Positions 1-8,354 of a stretch of DNA of 35,004 bases are shown piece by piece. The translations under genes and the position numbers were made by a program. The DNA lies in the NCBI GenBank assembly GCA_025769875.1, contig JAGFNK010000539.1:1-35004 (forward strand). Direction: 5' to 3'. The notes below the pieces were generated by a model that ran no database searches, had not been told where the DNA came from, and saw only the letters and a program-made list of their open reading frames with translations. This DNA comes from Russula earlei. Taxonomy: Eukaryota > Basidiomycota > Agaricomycetes > Russulales > Russulaceae. Within the stretch, counting starts at the first letter, position 1. Every line of letters starts with the position of its first letter.

Positions 1-271
1 GATATGTGAAGGACCAATCTGCAAAGGCTGTGGGCTTGCTGCTTGGGTCAGGTTTGGTGTAAGTACCATCAACTACTGTCCATAGTTCTCAGAGCTCAAG
101 AACCATCTGGACATGGTACTTCCAGAATGCGAACTCAGTCCCATCAACATTGAGGAAAGGAATGTCATACTGGCATGTGTTTGCCTTTGGGTTGGTAGTT
201 GCGGCTCCTGAGGAGGTAGCATTGCCACCTTGCAGTGGGGATGTTTGGGAACCCATTTCTATGGTGTGCAA
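1..271 (-). pseudogene. Ty1/Copia Gag N-terminal fragment
   Basis: Read on the minus strand, the frame opens with an ATG at 271 and contains IPFLNVDGTEFAFWKYHVQM, followed by ELW, DGT and a downstream ADWSFTY. This order (a short P-x-L-x-x-G-T-x-[YF]-x-x-W block, then LELW-x-x-x-DGT and a Trp-containing helix) is typical of the N-terminus of Ty1/Copia Gag (UBN2/DUF4219-type), which builds the virus-like particle. An in-frame TGA at 89-91 splits the frame. The bases fit an original CGA (Arg), the same lesion seen in the Gypsy elements here. The gene runs off the window start, so only about 90 codons are visible. The rest of the Copia element would lie to the left. Family assignment is fairly sure; the exact subfamily is not determinable. 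Confidence 0.7.
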
Positions 272-878
272 TTTTCTTGGTTCTAGATGACTTGTGTTGA
301 TAGGTTTGTTTTAGAAACTCTCAGGTCTCATAATCTGGAGCAATGGTATCATGCTCAGTCTGTGGAATCAGAACTGACATTAAGTAATATAACCTGTAGC
401 AATGGTATCACACTAGGTTGTAATGTCAGTGTAAGTGATAGCTAAATGATATGTGTAACTGACCTCAGTCTGTGGAATCAGAACTGAGGTTTGGGGAGAT
501 AAATGGATCATACTTATATACTTGAGATGAACAAGGAGAGGATTGTTTTAATGGGAATGCCACATGAAACTAAGCATGTGGACAGTCTATATATGTGGTG
601 AGCTACTCAACAATGGTATCCTGCAAAGTGAGGTCCAGACTTCTGGGCTTGTGGCATCGATGCATTGTGTTGTGTGTGGCTGCAACTCCAACAGGATTGG
701 CAAAACTAAGTCAAGCTTTGAGCTCAACTGCTAAAAACTGGGGGGCTTTATATAGCCCTCAGGAATAAGGTTCTTGCTACTGTAAGTACTAGTAGGTACT
801 ATAGTAGCAAAAATAGCTTCAGAAGCAATAGTTGCTTCCACTGTAAATGATCTTGGTGCTGGAACCAATAAGTGCTTC
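272..878 (-). repeat. Copia leader and probable 5' LTR remnant
   Basis: No gene is seen in these 607 bases. They lie directly upstream of the minus-strand Copia Gag and should hold its leader and 5' LTR. A minus-strand TATA-like box lies at 745-757 and another at about 583-595. A near-palindrome lies at 776-808. A 20-bp unit beginning CTCAGTCTGTGGAATCAGAA occurs twice (near 356 and 465), and a CAATGGTATC motif three times (near 344, 402 and 611). TGTTGA at 295-300 and TCAACA at 607-612 could be LTR termini, but CCAACA near 694 is an alternative, so LTR limits are unresolved. The right edge is set by the insertion of element C, whose left TSD is probably GCTTC at 874-878. Confidence 0.4.
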
Positions 879-1430
879 TGTCATGAACCATTTCCCTGAG
901 AGGGTCCTTGAAGGACCCTTCCTTATGAGAGGAAACCCAGCCTCTATGGTGTCACCCTGTTCACACGGACAAAAGGGCAAGCCCTACTTAATGGCAACCC
1001 TTTTAGCAATTAAAGGACAGTATTATAGCCTCCCTAAGGACCCTTTAGGGCGACTCCAAGTGCTCTAGGCATTAACATGATACTAAAGACCCTACAACGT
1101 GTTATCAGACTAACTCTAATAACCATAGAACAAACTATAAAGCAATACTAAGGACCTTAATAGAAGTATTAGGGTCAACTCTAAGGACCCTAATAGAACT
1201 ATATAAGGGGCCTTATAGGCAACTCTATTCCCTGAACCAAACTACAAGTCCTCAAATGACCAGCCCTAAACTAACTGACAGCAAATGAATCAGGTGCTTC
1301 ACACGCGTACTAAAGCAGTGAACACGTGGACAGTAAAGGCTCTTACTCATCAAGAGAAGCCTCCTTACTCAGCAGCTTACTGAGCATGACTGAGCATGCT
1401 CAGTAAGCATACTCTGACTTCTTACTCATC
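879..1430 (+). repeat. LTR C, 5' copy, left part (U3)
   Basis: Begins TGTCATGAACC and matches 31124-31675 with about nine differences in 552 bases. It is cut after CTTACTCATC by element A. The continuation of the LTR (CATCTACTG...) resumes at 21612 after the TCATC duplication at 21607-21611. The 3' LTR at 31667-31685 shows the uninterrupted join TCATCCATCTACTG, proving the insertion point. It is AT-rich with many short TAAGGACC/CTAATA repeats and inverted TGAGCATG/CATGCTCA units at 1381-1405. Open frames here are LTR sequence, not genes. Confidence 0.9.
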
Positions 1431-1694
1431 TGTTATGAACCAAGGCCAGGTCCTGGCCATATATTGTCCTGTTTCACTCAAGAGAGACCTCTCTCACTTT
1501 GCATTGCCAACTCCCTTCCATTTCTTGGGCTATCCCTCCTGCAGTGCAAGATATTGCTATTGCAAAGGCACTATAACACGACCAGGCACCCATTTCCTAA
1601 TCAGGTAATCATTGCGTGGCAACCACATGGTCACCCAGCCACCAAGAACCCGAAACAGTAGCACCAACTCTTAGAAACTGTTGCATAACTCATC

Positions 1695-1973
1695 TGACAT
1701 CATCAAGGCTCCAATGACATCATGGCTGACTGAGTGACTCCACAGTGACCTCATAGGCTCACTAAGTGCTTCACAGTGACATCATAATGATGTCATTGCT
1801 CCACAATGATCAGTAATGCACTCAGTAGGCCTGAAACTTGACACAAGCAAGTTTATGCCTCTGTAGTCCTATTGGATGGTACCAAAGGGTCTAGAATAGT
1901 TCCAGTTCTTTGTAATCAACCCTGTACACTGTATATAAGCCCCAATGAAGCATGGCAGTCGTCAGACTGTCCA
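1695..1973 (+). promoter_or_regulatory. LTR A promoter: CRE-like boxes, TATA, start region
   Basis: Several TGACATCA/TGATGTCA octamers lie upstream of TATATAA (1932-1938). In two other copies of this LTR the first octamer is intact TGACGTCA (30069-30076; minus strand 32419-32426), the consensus for CREB/ATF bZIP factors, so the CA form is probably a decayed CpG. The transcript is predicted to begin about 30 bases after the TATA box, at AGACTGTCCA (1964-1973), the sequence complementary to the PBS. Promoter use is inferred from motif order only. Confidence 0.6.
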
Positions 1974-2167
1974 TTTGTGATACTCTCATCCTCCTGGGTA
2001 CTCCCCTGCGACTGCTCAGTCTAAAGCCTTCCTTGTCTTCAAGGTACTCTTCAACGACCGCCTTGTTTAAAGTCCTTTGCCATACTGGCCTCTGCCCTTC
2101 GCCTCTGTCTCCTGCAGCACGTACCAGTCCCCATCTGGTACCTTCTAGTCATTTGGCTTGTCCTCCT

Positions 2168-2646
2168 TGTTGAAAATGTGCAGTGTGTGTGATTAGATAG
2201 CAGCAGATCATAAGATCGCAGGCAGATCTATCAGACAATAGTTCAGTTTAGTTGATACAAAACTGATATAAATAATGTACCTATCAGACAATAGCTACAA
2301 CGCGTTATCAGTACAGAGCGATAAGATATCATAGACTAAGTACTCACTTCAGTTTAGTTGATACAAAACTGAAGTGATCTACGTGCTTTGTGGCATTCTT
2401 AAGTACCTGAGACTGCCACTAAGTGCAGTGCAGCTAACTACCATTATGGATCACTAAGTATGTCTGAGGATCAGTGGTAACTAGCTACCGATTGTCTGAA
2501 ATCATCTAATCAATGTGTCTAATGCATGCTGCAGTGTATGAGCTGAAGCCAGTAATGCCCAGTCTGGGTGATCCGACATGTCAACGCATCAGAGTTGTGA
2601 TTGCATCACAATGCACCTGGGGCTCAGGCCAGTGCTGATCTCAACA
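2168..2646 (+). repeat. Solo LTR B inside the 5' LTR of element A
   Basis: Starts TGTTGAAAAT and ends GATCTCAACA, 479 bp, flanked by CTCCT at 2163-2167 and 2647-2651. Removing it and one CTCCT restores the LTR A sequence seen at 21500-21540. It contains TATAAATA at 2267-2274 and a 12-bp-arm inverted repeat (2344-2355 with 2366-2377, loop of 10). A related shorter stem lies near 2242-2266. A second copy is at 12788-13267. No internal region of this family is in the window, so Gypsy versus Copia cannot be decided. Confidence 0.93.
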
Positions 2647-2743
2647 CTCCTGTTCAACGCCGTCTTTGCCGCATACTGTCTGTTCCGACCCTTGCCCACC
2701 TGCTCCTGAGTCCTTAGTGATCAGCAGTATGTGTCTTGACATC

Positions 2744-2753
2744 TGGACAGTCT
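2744..2753 (+). promoter_or_regulatory. Primer-binding site of element A (self-primer type)
   Basis: TGGACAGTCT begins two bases after the LTR end. Its reverse complement AGACTGTCCA occurs exactly at the predicted RNA 5' end in the same LTR (1964-1973). This is the arrangement known for Tf1/sushi chromoviruses, where the RNA 5' end, rather than a tRNA, primes minus-strand DNA. I did not see a convincing match to a tRNA 3' end. Confidence 0.7.
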
Positions 2754-2862
2754 CTCACCATTCCTGTATTGACCAGCCAATGCTCAAGTGTCCACTCCCA
2801 ACTCCCCCACTCTTGTTAACACTTCCCTGCGTCTCCCTTCTCCTCTCCAACCCACTCCACAC

Positions 2863-3711
2863 ATGGCCCTTCGACTTCTCACTGAGGACCTCAACCCAGT
2901 CGACATGTCCTCACCCCTCAGCATCCTGTACTCCCCAGAAGCCCCACCATCATCTCCTGTCATTCCCCAGCCTATTCCAGGCGACTTTGTCCCTGTTGGC
3001 ACTCCCCCTCTGGCACAGAACAAGCAGCAGCAAGTGGACCGTCCTCCCTTGCCTGAAGGCTTCCTCGATCGCCCCCCTTGCACAGCATTCCGGTTCCACC
3101 CTCACCAGTACTTTGTCCTCCCCAGCACCAACCATTCCCATGAGCAGTGGCGACCCCTCCATGATTTAAATCACCAAGATTATTTGTCACGCATCCCTAC
3201 CACAGATCAGTTAGCTCGTTGCACCTTCACAGACACTTTCACAACCGCCTTTTGTGCATGCATTGTCCACACTTTTGCAGTGGAACCCTCCAATGCTGCC
3301 CTTGCTTCTGAATACAATCTCACCCCCTTTGGCATTTGCTCTAATGTTGGGATATACGCCCTGGACACAGACTTCCCCCTTGGACGTATTGCTCACATTT
3401 TTAATATGTCATTGTTTAGGAAGCTCATTACCTTACCTGCTATCTACCATCCTGCTTATGAAGGGTCCTTTTGCTTGTCTATTGTACACGATTTCCTGGA
3501 CGGACGCTTAGCTTTTGCGTATGGATACTTACACTTCAAAGAAGGTAGTAATCATGTATCCCTACGTCACTACTCAACTTACACGGTCAACACCATCTGC
3601 TTCAACCCTCAGCTACTTCGTTTTTGCTTTACACCTCGTATTCCCCCTAACCCTCTTGATATCATTGAGAGGTGTTGCCTTGAGACCATAGATCTTGCGC
3701 ACAGTTCTTAA
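2863..3711 (+). CDS. ORF1 of element A, unknown conserved retrotransposon protein
   Basis: The frame is open from 2788 (GTG) to TAA at 3709-3711; the first ATG is at 2863, giving 282 residues. I do not recognise a named family. The N-terminal third is Pro/Ser-rich and probably disordered. From about residue 70 on it looks globular. It is clearly homologous to ORF1 of element C (21980-22843): shared blocks in order are FHPHQ, WRPL, SxIPT, HTFAV, CSxVGI, DxDFPxG, LPxIY, GSF, HDFLDGR and PxNPL. No catalytic motif, zinc ligand set or membrane helix is evident. It is the first gene after the PBS, the place normally held by Gag, with a candidate intron starting five bases after its stop. Conservation of its length in two diverged families argues it was a real protein. 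It is one of the few genes here without an internal stop. Confidence 0.7.
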   Translation: MALRLLTEDLNPVDMSSPLSILYSPEAPPSSPVIPQPIPGDFVPVGTPPLAQNKQQQVDRPPLPEGFLDRPPCTAFRFHPHQYFVLPSTNHSHEQWRPLHDLNHQDYLSRIPTTDQLARCTFTDTFTTAFCACIVHTFAVEPSNAALASEYNLTPFGICSNVGIYALDTDFPLGRIAHIFNMSLFRKLITLPAIYHPAYEGSFCLSIVHDFLDGRLAFAYGYLHFKEGSNHVSLRHYSTYTVNTICFNPQLLRFCFTPRIPPNPLDIIERCCLETIDLAHSS

Positions 3712-3715
3712 AAAG

Positions 3716-3781
3716 TAAGAACCACCCTTGTAACGCTTCAATAAAGATTGAATAAACCCTTCTTTTCTGCCTTAACTAAAG
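3716..3781 (+). other. Candidate 66-nt intron between ORF1 and ORF2 (element A)
   Basis: Starts GTAAGA and ends CTAAAG. Splicing would join CTTAAAAA to TGCC, giving TAAAAATG: the ORF1 stop TAA followed two bases later by an ATG in the ORF2 frame, which otherwise lacks an ATG. Element C shows the same at 22860-22912. Donor fits fungal consensus; the acceptor (AAG) is weaker here than in C (CAG). Confidence 0.5.
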
Positions 3782-4728
3782 TGCCTTGAGAATACGCCTT
3801 AGAAGAAGATGAAGAAGAAGACGCTATCACTAGACACATCCTAAGTCTAAATCACTATCGAACCTGGGCCTCTACTGCATTCCCTGTTAACACCCTAACA
3901 AACCTACACAACGTACCAGGAATAGAACCACCCCACGAAGACTTCCCCCACCTTATTGTCAAAGAATTCCTTGAAGTCTTACCATTTGGACAACTTCTAA
4001 GCCACGACAAACACGCGTTATATCTTGAAACCCTTAGTCGACTCCTACCACCAGCATGACAACAATTACTATACTGGCAACTTGCTCAAGCAAGGAACAT
4101 CCAAGGACAACCAGTCGATTATCAATCCCTACGCTCTAGCGAATTGAACCTTTGGACCAGGATCATCCAACCATGCCACCATCTCATCATTAATTCGCTA
4201 AGGATGGGGTATCACCTGTTTTACCTAGCCTGGACATATATCAGTTACTATCATCTTACTGTCCAGTTCCACCACCTTCGCCTCAATAGGATACAAAGGG
4301 AAAACCAATCTTACATTCAACTTGCTATTGTGCCTGGAATACACAACACCTTTGATTGGGAAACTCACTCTTGGTTATATGACACAGATTACAACCAACC
4401 TTGGGCAATTACTAGCCCAGATGCCTCATATACTGGTCCTCCTGCGTACTACTCAGTCCCAGCAATTCTAGAAGTTTCCAGCCTTGCTCCTCGACCCCTC
4501 ACACCAATTCAAACCACTGTCCCAACTAGCCAGGAATGTTGGTCAGCCAGCACAGAAAACACTGAGTCAAACCCGTGGACACCAAGGTGTAACTGCAAAA
4601 CAGAGTATTGCATGTGCAACTACTGACCAGATACACCTCCTACTCCTGACGGAATTACCTTGTGGACACCAGGCGATTACCACCTCCCATTTCAGTAATT
4701 CTGGCTCCTTGACACAGAAGACGCGTGA
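3781..4728 (+). pseudogene. ORF2 of element A, unknown protein with CxCx4CxC motif
   Basis: Frame 3781-4728 matches ORF2 of element C over its length but has stops at 3787 (TGA), 4057 (TGA), 4624 (TGA) and 4696 (TAA). The TGA at 4057 aligns with an Arg codon in C, as expected from CGA decay. Conserved parts: an acidic start (EEDEEED), a helical middle with PAR-QLL-W-L, an aromatic-rich LRLNR/LCLNR segment, then a Pro-rich linker. The C-terminal end holds RCNCKTEYCMCNY followed by PDTPPTP, G-I-x-LWTPGD. The pattern CxCx4CxC is identical in C and suggests a small metal site. No known family is recognised. There is no ATG at the 5' end; the upstream candidate intron would supply one. ORF3 overlaps its end in the -1 phase. 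Confidence 0.6.
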
Positions 4729-5282
4729 CGCCTCAGAGAGCTCCCTCTAGAGAAACAGTTCCCAACGCAAGAGGATTCCTTGTTGAAAGACCATTACCTC
4801 CTACTCCCCCTGATGCCTACGTACCCCTGTTTACCACTCGTATTCCTACACCTATCGTACCTTCTCAACCCTTTGCATCACCATTTGTTGAATTACCTGA
4901 TAGTATTGACATTAGAAATACTGAACTTCGCTCCTATCTACCAGAACAATCTTTCTTAGCCCTAAACCTACCTACGCGTTCAAAGAGGGAACTACTTGAA
5001 TTCAAGAATTATTGTATGGAGGCTTGGCATCTTCGAATGACACACTTTGTAGTGTATCAACATCCCACCAGAGAGATAAACAACTTTGCTATCTCACCAG
5101 CAGAATTTGAAGGATACTTGTGGAAAACCCAGGTAGTCTTGACCCAAAGTAGCATCACTGAAGAATACTCCCGAATCCACTTAAGAAAGCACCAAGGAAG
5201 ACCCGACTCTATTTGACTAAAACCAGCCTACACCATTGCATATCCTTGGAACAACGGTCATTGGACTATAACTGTCGTCTAA
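4725..5282 (+). pseudogene. ORF3 of element A, unknown conserved protein
   Basis: About 185 codons in one frame, broken once by TGA at 5214-5216, ending TAA at 5280-5282. Homologous to ORF3 of element C: shared RELL-[ED]-FKN-x-C, EIxxFA, [DE]FEG-[YF]-LWK, TEEY, then PAY near the end and PW-x3-HWT just before the stop. The start is unclear: no ATG precedes the conserved part, and the frame is -1 relative to ORF2 in both A and C, so a frameshift fusion with ORF2 is possible. Its stop lies only four bases before the ATG of Gag (5287), which would suit termination-reinitiation. Predicted as a small, soluble, mixed protein; no motif of known function is seen. Confidence 0.55.
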
Positions 5283-5286
5283 ACTT

Positions 5287-6812
5287 ATGAGTACTAGAAG
5301 GGACATTACTGATGAAGAAGAAAATCTAATTTCACTTTTATTTGAAAAACTCAGCTATGACACCCAAGACCACTGTTACCGAGGAAAATTTGTGGGAACA
5401 CCTATCATCAATCATGGAAATCTTTCAGACACTTGGTTCTATGAAGACGACAACAACAAAGTCACCACTGCTCAACTTAAGGCAGCAGCCCCAGGAGCAG
5501 AAAATGTTCAAGACTTCAATCCCTATAACTATACAGGCCTCTCTCTAGACAAACCAGTCAAGTGGAGCTGTTCTAGAAGACATTGGGTTTACTACAATAA
5601 CTGAGAAGTTGATTTTACTGCCCAAACAACTCAAGAAGTTACTGCCATCCTAGGAACTGCACCAAGCACTCAAAGTGCTACTCCAGGACCCTCCACCTGA
5701 CAAAATACTCAACAACCCACTCCTCATACAGTTAGCAATGCACTGCAAGCAATCCCTCGAATGCTCGCTCCAACTAGAATCCAATTACAAGGCTCTGCCC
5801 CACCTATTGTTACAGCCGCAACAACTCCAAACCCCACCATGTCAAGCAATCCATGCCTTGTTGGGACTGCACCAGAACCCTTTGATGGAAAGGCTGATAA
5901 TGCAGAGGCCTTTTGGGCAGCTTTAGCCAATTATTACTATATCAATGGTGACCTCCTTCACAGATGAAAGCAAGAAAGTTGCTGCTGCACTAACCCACTT
6001 TAAAGTAGGAACACCCCGCCGGAGCATGGGCTAGAGAACAAACCACTAAAGCTATGGCTTGTACAGTAGCAGACTATGGATCATGGGACGACTTCAAGAA
6101 AGCCTTTGCTGATCATTTCATCCCTGCAGAAGCAGAACTGGCCTCTGCTAACACCATGCACACCTATTATCAAGGGAAATTACCATTTAATGAATGGTAT
6201 CAGAAATGGTCACACCATGCATCATGAGCTACCATGGATGAAAGGACAAAGATGTACGCATTCAGAAAGAACATTAACCCAGCCTTACATCAGAAAATAT
6301 TGGGAATCATGCCAACACCAACTACACTTGCAGCCCTTGTCAAAGCAGCAAGAGAATTTGACAACCTTTTCCACCTATACAATTCCACAGCCTTTCGAGG
6401 AGGACGCTCTGTGCATGCCCAAGGATTAAACACTCAAGGATCAGACAATCCATTGGAAATTAACTTGTACCAAGGAGAACCTAACAAACGACCCTGGGAA
6501 TCCAGAAGTGAAAGAAAACCCCTCACAGATGCAGAGAAAGAGTTTTGACGCAAGAACAACCTCTGTTATTACTGTGGAAAGAAGAACCATATGGCAAATC
6601 AATGTAGAGCAAAGAAAGCAGCCCAGGGACGCCAACGACAAGGATCTCGCCCCCAAACAGTCAGAGTGACAACCATCCAAGATGAAAACATTGAACCTGT
6701 GCAAGAAGAACCTGTCCCTGTTGCATCATTGACAACTTGGAGAGAAACACTTGCGGACTCAATCCTCTGCCCAAGATCTGCTCCTATGGATTTTAATTGG
6801 ACCCCCTTCTGC
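5287..6812 (+). pseudogene. Gag of element A (capsid and zinc knuckle)
   Basis: ATG at 5287. An N-terminal domain (to about 5640) matches the Gag N-terminus of element C around its HWxY and VDF-TAQ/STAQ segments. A Pro/Ala/Thr-rich linker leads into the retrotransposon capsid: GTAPEPFDGKADNAEAFWAA, then FxDHFIPAEAEL, FNEWYQKWSHHA, and the nucleocapsid knuckle CYYCGKKNHMANQC (CCHC, near 6561-6602). Breaks: TGA at 5602, at about 5698, at 6226 and at 6546; one-base insertions near 5951 and 6016 (extra C in each). Capsid multimerisation and RNA packaging are the known family roles. The 3' end is cut by solo LTR D' at 6813. Frame analysis against C implies that protease was reached by a -1 shift near GGATTTT (about 6788). 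Confidence 0.85.
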
Positions 6813-7421
6813 TGTTGTGATCTACCCCCCTTTTCAGTTTGTCCCTAAATCTACTCCTTATTGTTCTTTACTTTCACCCCCATCCCCTTGGTTACGGTTT
6901 CATCCCTTGATGTTGATGGCCCTTATTGTTTCACTCATTGTGATTCACCTATTGTTTTATCTATTGATGAGTCCCTTTTTGCTATTGGCTCACTTTTATC
7001 TATTGTTCTGCATATAGTACTGTATAGCCTCACTACATACAGTATTTAAGCACCTGTAGAAGCTGGGGAATACCCCAAGCTTAGCTTTGTCCCATTTCCT
7101 GTCGCATCCCTTTGCCCTGTATCCTCTCTCAAAATCACAACTTGTTTGTGCTGGCTCTTACCTTGCTTGACATCAACACACTAGGGGGAACCCTTGTGTT
7201 CCCCTTACTCCTCTCTTGCTCTATCATCGTCCTCCTCTTCTGTGAAACCAGAAGATTGACTCTGTCTACAGACTGAGTCATTGTCTGACTCAGCCTTGAG
7301 ATGCTAAACCTTTGATCCGGTCTCCTTGAGCTGGCCCCACTGAACCCCTTGAACCAAGTCACAGGGACTTGGCCCCCACTGAACTTTGAGCTAAAGCTCT
7401 TACAGCCACAATGCCATAACA
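6813..7421 (+). repeat. Solo LTR D' in gag/pol of element A
   Basis: Starts TGTTGTGATC, ends ATGCCATAACA, 609 bp, with TCTGC at 6808-6812 and 7422-7426. It is a diverged relative of LTR D (9346-9953): shared TATTTAAGC TATA region near 7042, the GGGGAATACCCCAAGCTTAGC segment split by a few differences, and the same ends. It lacks an internal region, so it is a recombination remnant. Small open frames within are LTR sequence. Confidence 0.92.
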
Positions 7422-7426
7422 TCTGC

Positions 7427-7821
7427 ACCAAGAAGGGACACGGTCCAAATCAGTACAATACAAAGAGAAATCAATTACCCCCAAAGTTTTTACCAAGAAT
7501 ATTTGCTCCCCATCCATTGCCTTGAAAGTTACTCTTGTAGGGAAGACAAGCGGCAAAGAAATCGGTGCAAGAGCCCTGCTTGACAGTGGAGCAGAAGGAA
7601 TGATAATCCATGAACAATTCGCACAAAGACACCACCTGCACCTCCAAACTATGACCAAACCCTTGCCAGCACAAAATGTAGATGGAACACAAAATGCCAA
7701 TGGACTAATATGCTTTAGCACCATCCAAAGACTTTGCATACAAGCACACACAGGCGCTACTCATGACAAACAAGCAGAATTCCTTGTCACTAACATTGGA
7801 GATCACGACATTATCTTAGGA
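7427..7821 (+). pseudogene. Aspartic protease region of element A pol
   Basis: After the D' insertion the frame resumes with a one-base error (ACCCCCAAAG where C has ACCCCAAAG). From 7522 it encodes ALLDSGAEGMIIHEQF, the retropepsin active-site loop (DSG) that cleaves the Gag-Pol polyprotein, followed by LPAQNVDGT and FLVTNIGDHDIILG, the second conserved strand. Retropepsins act as dimers, one Asp per monomer. The gene continues across solo LTR E (7822-8349) into TDWL-x-HHNPDINW at 8355. Closest relative in the window is the protease of element C (26640-27010). Confidence 0.85.
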
Positions 7822-8349
7822 TGTTAGGATTCTTGCTTCTCCTCATTCTCATGCTCTGGTGACTCATTTCTGTTTAGTCATATGTGCTTATTCATCTGGC
7901 TTAGTGATTGCTTATTGATCTGCTTACTGATTGATCGGTAATGGCTTACTCATTACTTACTGATTGATGACAGATACTAGGAAAGAATCACTCACGCGTG
8001 AGTCATTCCTGACATTTTCGAATTGCGCTCTACGTATTTGGATACTCCTGGTTCTCAGTTATGTGCATCCCAAGTTTCATACGAATCGGATCAGTAGTTG
8101 TTGAGATATTGTATAAATAGTCTGTACTAACAAGAAGTCAAGCCTTATGCTCGACTTACTCATTCGACAAAGACATTCACCTTGTCAAAACAATCTAAAA
8201 CAAATTATAGCTCTAAGTGAAAGAGGCCCTTCTCATCTCTTACACCAAATCTTCCTAAGATAATATCAAAGGATTCGAAGTCTAGTGCTTGAACTATATC
8301 AAGCAACTCTTTCACTTAGAGTTGGTAACAAGATCGTCAGATCTTAACA
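7822..8349 (+). repeat. Solo LTR E in pol of element A
   Basis: Starts TGTTAGGATT, ends GATCTTAACA, 528 bp, TSD TAGGA at 7817-7821 and 8350-8354. Removing it restores the coding join IILGTDWL. TATAAATA at 8112-8119 is followed at 8135-8157 by a 9-bp stem with a 5-nt loop. A perfect 15-bp inverted repeat CTCTAAGTGAAAGAG lies at 8211-8225 and (inverted) 8307-8321. A CTCACGCGTGAG palindrome is near 7991. A reversed copy is at 10912-11500. Confidence 0.93.
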
Positions 8350-8354
8350 TAGGA

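Larger units (their letters stand above)
1431..2741 (+). repeat. LTR A, 5' copy (interrupted)
   Basis: Starts TGTTATGAACC and ends TGTCTTGACA. It is interrupted by solo LTR B at 2168-2646; without the insert its length is 827 bp, identical to the 3' copy. U3 carries TGACATCA boxes at 1695-1702 and further copies to about 1800, including a 9-bp palindrome around TGACATCAT/ATGATGTCA. TATATAA at 1932-1938 is the likely TATA box, and AGACTGTCCA at 1964-1973 is the predicted RNA 5' end. Small open frames inside it are repeated in each LTR copy and show no coding logic. Confidence 0.93.

Noticed and set aside
1..878. tRNA or snRNA gene in the left flank
   Set aside because: The TGGTATCA-like motifs do not sit in a cloverleaf; no A/B box arrangement with paired arms was found.
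847..1068. Open frame of 73 codons at the start of LTR C
   Set aside because: It begins in the flank and runs into U3; the 3' LTR copy has an equivalent frame only because the DNA repeats. No coding signature.
1431..2741. DNA transposon with terminal inverted repeats
   Set aside because: Only the short TGT/ACA ends are inverted, TSDs are 5 bp, and full LTR-gag-pol structure is present.
2784..3083. Minus-strand frame opposite ORF1 of A
   Set aside because: Antisense shadow of the Pro/Ser-rich N-terminus; no homologue in the C copy.
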